In this document: piece by piece, positions 22,905 through 39,846 of the stretch
How the letters are laid out: each line of letters opens with the position of its first letter
How positions within the stretch are numbered: position 1 is the first letter of the stretch
DNA from: Steinernema hermaphroditum
Taxonomy: Eukaryota > Nematoda > Chromadorea > Rhabditida > Steinernematidae
Length of the DNA stretch: 64,000 nt
Assembly: GCA_030435675.1 (NCBI GenBank)
Contig: CM059622.1
Span: 6,014,001 to 6,078,000, forward strand
Direction: 5' to 3'
Made by a program: the position numbers and the translations under genes
The notes under the pieces: model-generated
The model's database searches: none
The model's input: only the letters and a program-made list of their open reading frames with translations
What the model was told of the DNA's origin: nothing

Positions 22905-25057
22905 CACACTCTTGCTTTCACCTCTACCTGTTATCCTGTCAGATAGATCTCCAACGTTAGGCACTTTTCCTCGACACCTCCCCCACTTTAACCTGTAGCA
23001 ATGTGTGTTGACGATCCAGCGTAGAACCACCGTAGTTCGGCCAAAAGTTCCTGATACTCTACCGGTTGTATATAGTTGTTGGAATGAATTCAGAGTTGTG
23101 TTTTTTCGATGGAAGCGCCGCGTCAGCGGGATTTTGTGAAAGCCGCGAAGCTGTTTATTTGTTTAGCGACGATCAGAGGTATTGTTAATCTTTTCGGCGC
23201 GTTTCGCCGTGTGGCCCGGGAGGAAGAATGTCAATCAAGTCACGTGCTACTCGCTCAGCAAGGGAGTCCCGTCGCCTGATAATGGCACACTCACCGCAAG
23301 GGCTGACACCAGCATCCAGCCCGGGCCCTTCTGTCTTCCTTGATTCGCCGCCGAAAACACGAACCAACTGTCCCACGGGTATTCCTCTCGCGTTTTTCCC
23401 TAAAACACGTTTAATTCTGCGCGGTGTCTAATCCTTTTAAAGGCGCTCTTTCGAAACCGTCATGTGAGAAGTAGCCGTGGGGCGTCGTTTGGGCGAAGTG
23501 AGTTGTGTTGAGTGAGCCTGTGCTCCCTAGCAGGCACTTACTTTGTGGTTTGGTCTTTGCGAATATTTAATTAGCGAATTTGCTGCAAATACTGCTCTCT
23601 TTGGATAATATCCGGGTTGACGTGGACTCTGTAATTGCTAGGCTCCGAATTTCTGCTTAGCGTAGGAGCAAACGTGCGTTCTTGCTCAAAGCAAAGACTG
23701 AGAGGTTGGTCGAAGTACTCGTGCAATTTCTCCGTCTTGAAATGGACTCTTGCGAAATAGCCGCCTCGAACTAACCAGCGAGTAATTCCCTTTGTTGTGC
23801 TGGAATGTTTTATGCGATTCCCTTAGGCACGAAAGTCCCGTCCCAGTACGGCCTAATTAGGACCTTTCCAATATCCGAGCTGGAGCCTTCTTGTGCTTTC
23901 TTCTTTTAGGCGTGCCGAGAGGATTCGGCGCATTAGCGGAGGCGTCATCCCCACCCTCTTAGATAAACAAGGGTCCTTCGTGATGTTTTCATGGAAAACT
24001 CTTTAAAGGAGTCAGCTTCCAGCAATTACGGCATGAAAATAACAACTTGGAGACTCTAAGACCTCATCAAAGCCTTGACGACAGGCACCTTATGATTGCT
24101 TTCGGCACTCTTCTCGGCATCATCTGCCGCTGTTTACATTAGCGACTTTTGTTTTCGCCCGGCGGAAGCGCTTGATTTCCTCTTTTGACCCCTGCGAAGT
24201 GATGACGCCGCCGGTGGGAGTATCGGAGCGATCGAATCGCCGGAGCATAATTTATTCCGAGAGATTAACGCTGCCAGGCAGCAGAGCACCCATTCCCGAG
24301 CCTCCACTCGCTCCATTCAGCCCAAGTTTGCCTTCCGTTTTCTCCCCTCCTCATATTCATCAATTATGAATGCAACAGTTGAGGCCGACGTCGCACACCG
24401 CTGTCGTCACGGGGACGACGCCATCTTAAGGCCCGGAACTCGCTGAATTCCACGGAGCGATCCGACGAGTGGCTGCAAATCGCTATCGATTCTGGCAGCA
24501 GCACCTGTAGAACCAGAGGAGGTGTTGCGTGCTTGTTTGCTCAGCAGCAGCGTCGATTGTGGCACTGAAGTGCCTCTTGCTCCTGCGGGCCAAAATCGGC
24601 GTGTTCACTCTCGGCGAGTAAACAGTCGTTCTGGTAAACAGCGTTCCAGCGATCGTAAACAGCGATCGTCCCCTATTCTCGCTGGAACGCTTCGGGTCCC
24701 GTCAGAAGACCCTCCAATCGGCATCTTCTTCCCACCACGAGGGGGAATGACGCACCAAAACACGATCCTCCTTTCATGTTCTGAGGATCGTCGATGCCCA
24801 GCAGCGTTCGCCTTCCACGTCTCAGAAGGTGTCACCTTCTCACTCAATCGCGATCACATGGAAGGGCAAAAAGCGCCTCGTAGCACCGCGGCGGCCCTTT
24901 ATCGCACTCCCGAGGTTGATTCAGTGATTAAACAATTTGCAGATCGAACCACTCGCGACCGCACTCATTCTTTTAATTTACGACATTTCTCCGTGCTCCG
25001 CGCCCTTCCCAAAAATACAGTATCCGTTTCAGCCGACACGGCCCTCGTCCACCCGCG
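22905..25057. other. Upstream region of AMPK alpha
   Basis: No gene is supported. A plus-strand open stretch of 280 codons (24522-25364) has no recognisable domain and overlaps the aak-2 first exon in a different frame. A CAG at 25018-25020, 38 bases before the aak-2 ATG, could be a trans-splice acceptor. Confidence 0.4.
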
Positions 25058-30511
<5,454 letters not shown>

Positions 30512-30896
30512 ACGACAAAGGAGAGGCGCCATCACCACAGTGCAACGGATGTTTCCAGCAGTGGCCTGTTTACTATTAACGATAGTGCCGTTTTCGTAAT
30601 GCGAAGTTTTCGCTCTGTTTCTTGTTTCATCAGATTTGTTATTTTCCTCTCTCGGGGCAGATTCTATAGTTTACACCTAACGGTAACTTCTTGGTAGATT
30701 TTTTGCAGAGTTTAGAATTGTTTCGATAACGGGATTGTGTAGTTCATCTTTCTCACCTTTCGCTTGTTTTTGCAAATTTGTACATATTGAGCATAAAAAT
30801 GTTTTAAAAAAGTTGTTTCTCGGAAAACGTTTCATACTGCTGAGCGCTAGACGTCTACTCCTGCAACAGTGTCTACTTCGGATCTGCACCTGGCGG
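30512..30896. other. Spacer between aak-2 and a small membrane gene
   Basis: aak-2 3' UTR with a weak poly(A)-like CATAAA at about 30791. It ends near a CTGCAACAG acceptor at 30868. No gene is seen. Confidence 0.4.
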
Positions 30897-31268
30897 ATGA
30901 TCTCATTTGTCGCCTTTTCGATGTCGTCGGTCGGTCTGTTTTTCACGACGTTGGCTCTTCTGAACGGCCGAGTAGCGGCGATGCATATCTTCAAGAGTTA
31001 CAGTACTCCTCTGTACCGGCATTGGGTGAGTCCAGTGTAGGTTACTGTAATCCACAAGCTTTGGCAGACCCTCCGAATGGCATTCGTTGTTCTGCTCGTC
31101 GAAGTGCTCGTCTATCTCGTTCTCCGAGCGGTTTTGTACATCACAATCCGGCGCTACAAGAAGAAGATCGGCAACGCAATGAGTCAGGCCGTCCTCGATG
31201 AGTCGATCTACTTCAGCGGGGCGCCCGACTACAACGCGGTAGGTCTGTTTAGGAGTTTGTTGAATTGA
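30897..31268 (+). CDS. Small multi-pass membrane protein
   Basis: Two exons join across about 31025-31070 (GTGAGT...TTGGCAG). Hydrophobic segments are MISFVAFSMSSVGLFFTTLA and MAFVVLLVEVLVYLVLRAVL, followed by the basic RRYKKK and a polar tail with YFSGAPDYNA. The last stretch (VGLFRSLLN, TGA) may instead be an intron beginning GTAGGT, so the C-terminus is uncertain. About 105 residues. Family not recognised. It starts 386 bases after aak-2 on the same strand. Confidence 0.55.
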
Positions 31269-31383
31269 GTTGAATCGACAATTCAATAATACAAATAGTA
31301 AAATTACTCTTTATGGGGAGAAATATCTCACACGATACCACCGAGCAATCGTGCATGACTCGCTTCTTGAGCAAACAATTTTG

Positions 31384-31926
31384 TTAGAAAACTTCAAAAA
31401 CCTGGCCACCGAAGGGATTCCTATGGCTGCGCTCTCTTCTCATCGGTTTTTCTTCTCTCCTGTCCGAATAGAGGGTCCTCTTTGCCAGGAATTCCACCGT
31501 ATCCACCATTTTCCTCTTATTTACATTCCGAATAGGCGTTGAGCTCTCTGGATCCTCGTACACGATCTGTCTTCGTCCATTTCTCTGTTTCTCAATCTCC
31601 GGCGCTTTCGGTTTTGCCTTCGGAATTTCTACTTTCACACTTTCTAAAGCGACGCGCCTAAGTGCTTCGATTTCGGCTTCTTCTTCTGCGATGCGCTTTC
31701 GCTTCCAGTAGTCATCGACTTGACTTTCGCTCCGGAAGACGAGCTCCTCGGAGGCGGTCATCTCACAGCTTTCTCTGACGCACTTATCCTCCGTTTCAGC
31801 GCTTTCCGCGTAGTATCCAAGGCAGATGGCGCAGAGGATAGAGCGGCAGCAGGCGAGCACGAAGTGATCCTCGAGACCGTTTTCGTCGCCACACGAGATA
31901 CAGATCTGCTGAGGGGTGGAAGTCAT
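31384..31926 (-). CDS. Zinc-binding RING-like domain protein, single exon
   Basis: An uninterrupted frame of 180 residues from MTSTPQQICISC. Paired cysteines near the N-terminus (C-x2-C, then ACC, C-x2-C, then C-x4-C) form a ring- or ribbon-type zinc site. They are followed by a charged helical segment (YWKRKRIAEEEAEIEALRR), a basic middle (KPKAPEIEKQRNGRR) and an arginine-rich tail ending FGGQVFEVF. An in-frame upstream ATG at 31962 would add 12 residues. I do not recognise the family. E3 ligase or nucleic-acid binding are possibilities only. Confidence 0.7.
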   Translation of the reverse strand: MTSTPQQICISCGDENGLEDHFVLACCRSILCAICLGYYAESAETEDKCVRESCEMTASEELVFRSESQVDDYWKRKRIAEEEAEIEALRRVALESVKVEIPKAKPKAPEIEKQRNGRRQIVYEDPESSTPIRNVNKRKMVDTVEFLAKRTLYSDRREEKPMRRERSHRNPFGGQVFEVF

Positions 31927-32256
31927 TGGTGACAAATGGGGTCGCCACCGTTTTCGATTCAATTATATGAGCCGGCAGCAATGCGTTTTGTGGCTTTTAG
32001 TGATGCTTTTTCCTAATGCGTTCTGATTTCAGAAGCAACCACAGATTCAAAGTGGGACGTTGTAGCAGTGAAGAGATGTGCCTCAGCTTCGAAGATGTCA
32101 GAAGCAGTCTTCGCGTGCTGTTACTTCCAGAATGCTGTTCACAAGGTGTGCTGTCTCTTCAATTCTTTATGCATGTGATCAATTGTATGTGGTCTTTTAC
32201 AGAAATAGATAAACTCACAATGTGACTATATGACTCGGGAAAAACAAGAAAAGTCC
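31927..32256. other. Spacer between convergent/divergent minus genes
   Basis: I see no gene or clear regulatory element here. Confidence 0.35.
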
Positions 32257-34122
32257 TCACACTAACGATCTAAAAGCATCGCAGAGCTCCTCCGCATGGA
32301 CCATCTGGTGGCCCTTCTGACACCCATGGTGCTCTGAGTACTCTCTGAGCTGCCGAACAATGGCATTTGCTCTAATCGCCATCCTCGGGTGTTTTCCTCT
32401 GTGAAGCTGGGTCTGTTGGGTCGTTGTGTTCCTCCGTTTCATCTTGTAGTCGTCGCAGTAGTTTGTCCCGAGTCCCATGAAGAAGAAGTCCAACTGCTCC
32501 CTTTTCTCATCCGTCCCTTCAGACAGGTTTCTTACGGCCTTGACCAACACTCGCGCTGCTTGGACGTCGGCGAATCCTTCGTCAGTTTTGAGTGAACCAT
32601 CTGGTCTGCTCAAGTAGCATCCTTTGGTTCCATTGAAGTAGTCCTTTGGGATGATTCACATCAAAGAACAGACAAGAAGCTCTTACATAGCACTGCCACA
32701 TCTTAAATTGCTCATAATAGCGTTGGAAGCATCCGACGGCATTCTGATAGACTTCGTGATTCACGATCTCCTCTCCTCCTTCCACATGAATGTTGTCAAT
32801 TCCCAGGGAATGGAACATCTCATGTCCGATAGAGTAGCCTATAGTACCGTAGCGGAACCCAAGTGGGTAGTTCTCCAGCTGGCCATTGATCTCAGGAACA
32901 CCGAAGAGCTGGAAGCAGTCATTCACAGTTCTGGAGTTTGCCTACCAGAATGCCGTCCACATGATAATTGGCTGAGTTGTACCCAAAAAAGGGGAGAGCC
33001 GCTAGTGGATAGTCTCTGAAGGCGTACATCCCGAAGTCGTAGTCATCATTTTGGAGTTTGAAGGCGTTGTTGGCTAGGCGAAGAAGCGCAGAGAGGAATA
33101 GACCTCGACAGTTTGGCTGAGATAAGCCGAGTCTTTCCATGAGATCCGTGTCGTTGTGGAATTTCAGAAACGTCACCTTAAAGAAGTCCAGCGCATTTGT
33201 GACCATGGTAAGGTCAGATAACTCTTTCGGCGCTCCAAAGAAGATGCGCTCCTTCGGGAATAACTTTCTGATTTCGTCCTTTGTTTCGTTTTTAATCCAA
33301 GTGGCTTCCTGAAATCAGCTCATCTTCGCAGTCTCCCATTGATGCCACCCACATCGATTTGCTCGAAGATGCCCTTTTTCACCCTCTCAGCTATCTCTTG
33401 GAGTTCTTCGACTAATTTCGGGCTATGCACGAAGCTTCGGTTGACGGGAAGAAGGACGGCGGCGTAGAGAAGATTCGCATAGGCCGCTGTCCACGAGCTT
33501 TCAAGAAGGTCGACGAAGGGTCCACTCTTCACAATCTGCTTGTGCACTTCACACCGTCTTGGACCTTACCTTTCCGTGAGTCTGCTTGGTCGCCGCCTCC
33601 GCTTCTTCCGATACATCCAGATGTGGTGTTGGTCGCCTCGCGATCTCAAAAGTAACCTGAAAGTCGTCGAGATCGACGATCCCCTCGAAATCGATTGCTT
33701 CCAGGTATCCCTTCAAAACGTCTTTCACTTCCTTCGGCACTTCTTGAAAGGGAAGTGTTTTGAACTCCAGATCTGGAAAGACAAGTTTGCCACTTGATGG
33801 ACACTCTTGTGCCGAACTTTTCTTTATGGTAGTAATAACCACTTTAACTGTTCTGTTTCGAGTGGAGATGTCGACTATCGGGCGAGCTCTGAGCCCGAAT
33901 CCTGAGATGAACCCATCCTTTTCTAGAGAAAACTCGTCGGAAGTGGCCAAGTGGAATGAACTTCTGCAGTCTTTCAAAGTCCTCTCTTCGAATAAGCCTT
34001 CCTTCAGTGCCTGCAAATGAACTTCCAGCACTGAATCATGCTTGGAAGTTGGAACAAGCCGTAGGTAGCTGCAGGGAGGGAACGAGAAGGGAAGCGATGA
34101 GCGCTATCCGAGGAAGGACCAT
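32257..34122 (-). CDS. M13 (neprilysin-family) metallopeptidase, catalytic residues intact
   Basis: M13 peptidases are zinc ectoenzymes that cleave short peptides. The minus-strand exons end in a C-terminal domain with GYSIGHEMFHSLG (HExxH zinc site) and DEGFADVQAARVLV (the ExxxD third-ligand motif), both intact. Upstream exons carry M13-like helical sequence (LLYAAVLLPVNRSFV, GLFLSALLRLANNAF, YHVDGILVGKLQN). A signal-like start (MVLPRIALIASLL, ATG at 34120-34122) can join the next exon only through a weak GTTCCC donor. The usual N-terminal CxxF/YxCG region is not visible. The N-terminus is therefore uncertain or truncated. A degenerate paralog lies at 46.5-48.25 kb. Confidence 0.75.
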
Positions 34123-36105
34123 TTCAGCCAAGCGCGTTCTTGATGTCGAATGACATTTGGATAACAGAGAAGGTGGGGGCGAGGGTTATTCGCCAGGGCG
34201 ATTGCTTTTTTAATGTCTAATGGGTCTTATGATGTTGTTTGTGTCACAAACGGGAAGAACCACGGATCAACATCAAGTATGATGTCATCTTCAAAAGTCC
34301 TTTAAAATAATCATGTTAGAGTAGCCTTGGTGTGGATTAAAATCTTCATTTCTGCGAAAGTGGGAGAGAAACGCTCCCTTTTCGCGATAACTTGATTTTT
34401 TTGCGTTCAAGATTTGTGGGATATGGCGACGTTTACCGCATGGCACCAGACGACTAAGATAACATAAGTTCTAAAGCGTGTTGTCGATGCCACACTTATT
34501 GCTGACTTACCCTCAGCAACTCTTCTTATTCACTGGAGCCAACTTCTCCCATGGCCGCTGAGGATTACGCTCACTGCTTGCAAAATATGATGTGATAGAT
34601 AAAACTATAGGAAGAGGGTGCAGCCGCATTTAGGCAGCTTTTCACATCCTCAATTAGGTACGTGTAAGAGCGCACTTATCTGCTTGTCTCCCTTTAACAA
34701 AGCGATTCAGTTCGCATGTGTCACCGCTGTTCTCACATTTCGTAACAGCGCCAGGGATGCCTGGTCGGATCTTCTGCTCATCGCAGGGGCGTTATTCTAC
34801 TCACATAAACATACACTTATGTTGTTAGAAAGTTCAATCGTTCACTGTCGTCGCCGCGTTGCCGCTTCTTCTCTCCTTTTACGACTTGTTTTCCGACGGC
34901 TTAGAAGGCAATTCTCCCCCCATTTCCCCATTTTGTATCTCCTCCTTCCTTTCCAAAGTCAAAGCGGGGCCTCCTTGCACAATGAAGTGCAGCTGCATGT
35001 CGCCGCGCGGCCTATGGAGAAACTTCAAACCAGCTGTGATGTCCCTCCCTCCATCTGCTTTCCGACTGCCGGCGCCATTTAACCGTCGCGTTTTTTTCTT
35101 GCTGTCACCGCTTGTCCTCTTTGACACTCCTTGACTGTGAAAGAATGAAAGCGGTCCTTCAAAAGTCCTTCATTTGTGTGCGATCAGATTCTCTAAATCG
35201 GCAAAGAATAAATGAACTTTCCGAGTCAAAAAAGGCCATCGAATTTAAATAAGGTTCCAAGTAAAAAAAGTGACTAAAAATCCCATTTTCTATCAACAGT
35301 CTGAAGAGGATTTGTGGCGGCAGCCGATATGATAAGAAAAGATAAAATCGTAAATCTCAAGCAGGAGCTATTCCAAATGTTTCCAAGCAGTTCAACGCGA
35401 TGTTTGTTTCCGCCACCCTTCGGCCTTTGTTATACTGCATTCTATATTCAGAAACGCCTCGATGTCACACTTCTCGTCAGGAGTGAAAGCTCCGGTAAAT
35501 TTATTTTCGATTTCATTCAGTTCGGTGTGGATACGGTAGTTCCCGAGATGGGGAACTCTATGAGCATGTTGAAGGAAAAGTGACGGTTTTCATCATTGCG
35601 TAATTCGATAAATTTCGAATTACTGAGGTGTATATGATAAAACCATTTTGGGCCTTTAAGGAAAGTAACCTCTAACCTCTTACGCCCTTCTAGATCTAAT
35701 TCTAGGTCTTCTAAGTCTAGTGGCTCTTTCACAAGGTGCCCTTACCAGCGCCGGCGCCGGCGACCTTGTGAAAGATACTTAGAACAGAATCCTTATGTTT
35801 TTCTTTAGATTCTCGCTTAGGATTAGGTCGACCGATTTAAGGCAATTTAGGACTGTCTTCATTTCTGAACAGGACTCAACATTCAAGGTTATCTGAGGTT
35901 TAGGCTATTATCTAAAATTTAAAATTTAACGAAGTTCAAAGGGTGAGCCTGATGCATTTTCCCAGCCTTATGAACTGCAAACTTTGGGTTTGTCATATAA
36001 TTGTTATATAATTCCTGAAGTCAGTCAGGATTCAAAACTGTCACGCTCCGTGCTGGCACGCAAAAGTGTCCACCGAACTACCGTATCCACTCAAAACGGT
36101 TATAG
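34123..36105. other. Long spacer upstream of the WAGO-like gene
   Basis: No exon for Argonaute N, PAZ or linker domains can be recognised here, although this is where they would be expected. The region includes a perfect 13-bp inverted repeat at 35725-35737/35763-35775 and AT-rich sequence. Confidence 0.5.
35725..35775. repeat. Perfect hairpin with GC-rich palindromic loop
   Basis: TCTTTCACAAGGT at 35725-35737 is the exact reverse complement of 35763-35775. The 25-nt loop contains a second palindrome, CCGGCGCCGG. It may be a small foldback element or a structured RNA. Confidence 0.7.
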
Positions 36106-37603
36106 CAGGTCCGCCGTCCGCCCAATCCGTTCCCCAATTTTCGCTTCAAACCCGCCGCATACAAACCGGGGCCGTTCGTCATTGGCGCCGCGATCGACCA
36201 CTTCTTTGTTCTCTTCAACGACAACAGCTCCGCAGAGGACGAAGTGCGCGAGCTGGCCGAAAATTTGACCGATTTCGGCAAGAAAAAGGGTCTGGCGATC
36301 CCAAAGCCAACGGTGATTCCTATGAATATCAAGGACGCTGAGGAGTTCTTCGAAGTCCTCAATGGCGATGAGAAGAACTTCGTCTTGTACGTGGACACCA
36401 AGGAAGACGGCTCTTCTCACGGTGAGTCTCGGGTCAAAGTCGCTTACGGTAGCGCTTCTAAGATTTGCTGAAGCTCTACGAAAGGAAGTACTCGGTGCCT
36501 ACTCAGCACATCAATGCGGGATTCAAATTGCACGAACACAAGATGATCTCCCTGCTCACCGTGAAGATCAACCTCAAATGCGGAGGCCGAAACCGCGATT
36601 TTGAATACTGCAGGTGAGGAGTCAAGTGGCTTCCAAGAATGGGCAGAATCTTTACCATTGCAGCATTCCCGACGACACTCTCGTAATGGCGATCCAAATG
36701 ATAGTTCCACAGAAGTGCAACAATCGCGAGATCGATCTCAGCACACCCAATGTGGTCGCTTTTTCCTTCAACGGCCTCAAAGAGAAATCCGACTTTATCG
36801 GCGACTACGCCTTCGAGGCCAACGGCGTGCCGAGTATCCAGAACTTACATATCTATGTCAAGAACATGCTGAAGGTCTTTCAGAAGAACCGCGGACGCCT
36901 CCCTGAGAATATCGTATTCATCCGTTCCTGTATATGCGACAGTCAGCAGAAGAAGGTCCTTTTGGACATCGAGGTTCCTTTGATCAGAGACGCCTGTCAG
37001 CAGTTCAGCCCTGACTACAGTCCTAAGCTGAATGTCATTCATTTCGAGAACAAAAAGAAATTCAAAGTGCAGCAGCTGATAGAGTCACACAAGAGGGACC
37101 GATTTCTGTACGTCAAAGGACCCATGGCTCCTCCTAGGATCGCACAGATCGCCCTTTTGAAAGAGGTAACTAAAAGAAACAAATAACAAGTTGATATACT
37201 GTAGTATTCAGCAACAGATTGGACAATCGGTCTTCTGCGCATGTTCGGTCATCTTGAACGAGGTCGACAGCTTCTTCAAAACGGCAACCTCGATAGCGCC
37301 TTGGGAGCCCTTGGCTGTCATCGTCTCCGAGATGTGCGACATCGCGCAGAACTCGCTGGAAGCGAGATCTTGTCCCGAACCCGTTCACCAGGCGGCCGAG
37401 TTGGGCGACCGCGGAAAGAGGATGATCGAAGCGTTCAAGAGGGAGAATCGAATGTACATAAGTGGAATGTTCGTCCCAAAACTAATTGTATTGGTTAAGG
37501 TCGGACTATTGGAGCGGAACCGAGCAGCAGTATGACTGGCTGACGATCACAGGGAAGCTCGCGTTGAGTGGCACTGTCTTTGCCGAAAAGCAAATCGTCT
37601 GTT
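36106..37603 (+). CDS. WAGO-type Argonaute, MID-PIWI only (truncated)
   Basis: Five exons read from an acceptor at 36105 (GTTATAG) to TAG at 37601-37603. The protein starts in the MID domain (PPNPFPNFRFKPAAYKPGPF) and runs through the whole PIWI domain (HINAGFKLHEHKM, TVKINLKCGGRN, PNVVAFSFNG, VFIRSCICDSQQKKV, FLYVKGPMAPPR). The C-terminus (LALSGTVFAEKQIVC) resembles worm-specific Argonautes. The catalytic positions look lost: QMIVPQK replaces GADVxH, IRSCICDSQ replaces YRDGxSxGQ, and the final His is Asp. Such WAGOs bind secondary siRNAs without slicing. No N, PAZ or start codon is found upstream, so the gene is partial, a short Argonaute or a pseudogene. Confidence 0.75.
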
Positions 37604-37726
37604 AGGGAAAGAGCGCCTACCTCTGTCATGCTTTATAAAGAGTGCCTGGTATTTAAAAGCTGCATTTAAACGTAAAATTATCAGAGTTCGATTCGGGGAG
37701 AACAGAGCAGGCTCAGCTTCAAGAGG

Positions 37727-39010
37727 TCAATTCTTCTTCGCCGCACATCTCTCCGTTAGGTTCTTTACGATGTACTTTTGGCGACTCTCGATGAAAGCGT
37801 TCAGGGGACAGAGCTCCAACTGAGGACACCCATCGACTTTGTCAGTCACCGTCACAAACGGAGATTTGGCGTCCATAGAAAAGCGCACTCTCACCGCATA
37901 GCTTCCCTTGGCCACTTCCCACAGCTCGAGCACAATGGTGGAAGCGTAGCCGGCCGAAGCTTCGCCCAAAATGGCTTCCTTTGCTCCAAAAATTCTCAAG
38001 ATGGCGGCGATGTTCATGTCGTGCTGAAGGGAGCCATGTAAACCGAGTAATCTTCAAACTCACTCCGGAGTAGGCGTAGTACAAGACTTCAGTCTCGTTC
38101 CGGATCTTCTTCTCCATGTTCTCGATCATCTCATTCAACATGATTCCTCCCCAAAGAGAGGCAAGCTCCACGTTCTCCAGCTCTCCGAAGGCCGGGCCAC
38201 CCAAGAAGAAGTCGAAGGCGCTGTCTGCGGCTCGAGTCGCCATCTCGAAGACGTCGGTGGTGATCCACTCCGGGAGCGCCATGTTGTGCAGGTGCTCTAT
38301 CGCGAGGACTTGTCCGAAGCCCATGACATCAATGATGCTTTCGATTGCGCCCGATCATTCTGAAGTTCTGTGGCTCGAGGACAATCGCTAAGAACCCCAA
38401 ACGTCTAAAACCGTCCATCATGACAGGGCTGCACATCCAGTGAAACGCACCAAATCGCCTTCTTTGGCGACGTGCACAGGAACGGGAGACCAATTAGTCG
38501 GCCAGAGAGTGTCTTCGTTCAGACTACTGTAGAAGCCGACCATATTCGCGTGGGCACTGATGATGGTGCGGGAGACATTGCTGCTCCGGAGGTAGATCTA
38601 AAATTAAGGTTCTAGTGTCTTGTGCCATAGAAATGGCCACTTCAGAAGCGGTGTAGTTGGAGCTGATGAGTTTCCTCTTCTCGATGTACTCCTTCTTGAG
38701 CTTCTCGCCCTGCTGGTACAGTTGCCACATTCCTTCCTAAAGGAGCGTCTAAGTAGAAACCAAAATAGAGAATACGGTACCGTAGTGAGTTCGCCCCAGG
38801 GGACGGGCCAGGCATCCTCTTGGTGAGGATCTGTTGGATAGGTTCCTATAGGGGCACGGTCGCCATGGCGCCACAGCTGCAATGATTACTGTAGAAAACG
38901 TGTTTCTCCTCTGTGCGTACAGCTTGGATCTGAAGAAGCTTAGCGCCGACGGCGAAGGGAGCGCTTGCGACCAGAAGAAGAAGAAGAAGTGACGGAAACA
39001 ACGACGTCAT
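37727..39010 (-). CDS. Histidine acid phosphatase, secreted
   Basis: Histidine acid phosphatases hydrolyse phosphomonoesters at low pH via a phospho-histidine. The protein starts with a signal peptide (MTSLFPSLLLLLLVASA) and GAKLLQIQA. An intron of about 46 nt precedes the catalytic LWRHGDRAPIGTYPTDP. Further blocks are [24 protein letters not shown], an IYLRSSNVSRTIISAHANM substrate strand, then HDMNIAAIL with the second catalytic His-Asp. Conserved cysteines near the end (GCPQLELCPL, ERCAAKKN) fit the family's disulfides. The gene is full length. A close paralog sits on the opposite strand at 44.8-46.3 kb with the same intron after GAKLL(Q/H)IQA. Nematodes have many such gut-secreted or lysosomal enzymes. 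Confidence 0.88.
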
Positions 39011-39846
39011 CGTCGGGCTGAAGAGGCTACGAGATAAGAGTGGTTCCAAGGTGCCCTTTTATAACCCTCCAGATCGGCTTTTGCGCTCGAGGTCTTTTTT
39101 TACAAATCGGTTTATGTGGTATACGCTCTATGGTCAAGCGTGTAGAGCAAAACTGAAAGAACACATTCATGGCTGCCCATAGAGGCTTCCAAAAGAGAAA
39201 GAATTTCTTTCAATCGGGTTTAGTGGCAAGAGTATAAATATGTCACACGCCGTCAATGTCACTCAACAGTGGCGCCTCTGCGAGAGAATAATAATTTTAC
39301 TTGGATCCGACGAAATCGGCGCGAATTGAATTGAATCAGAATAGCTGTTGTCCGAATCGCTAAAGGCACTTTATGTGAAACGTAAAATTACGTGAAATGC
39401 TTTTGCATAATTTTGGATCCGCCGGTTTGAAAAGCAATGTAGTCGAATTGGAAGAACATACGAAACCCTCAGATACGTGGCCAGACGTCTACATGTCTAG
39501 ACAGGGACCTATACGAGGAGAATTTGTGTCCTCGTTTCCCGTATTTAAGCAATTACTAAGCAACTTCTTCTCTTTTTGAGCTATATAGAGAGACGACCAC
39601 CATAAACCTATGGATTTACTCTGATGGAAATCACAAAAGGACTCTGAATTTCTGGATCTTACCTTACGCGTCTTTTCTCTGTTCTCTATGTCTTCCGTGT
39701 TTATCGTTCACTTCATACATCGGTATGTCCCATTCCGAACTATGAATACCTTCTTTGTACTTTTTTTGTCTCAGTTAGTTAACATCTACAGTTTATTCTT
39801 AAACATTTTAGGGCCGAAAATTTTCGCACACTAATCATTCCTCACT

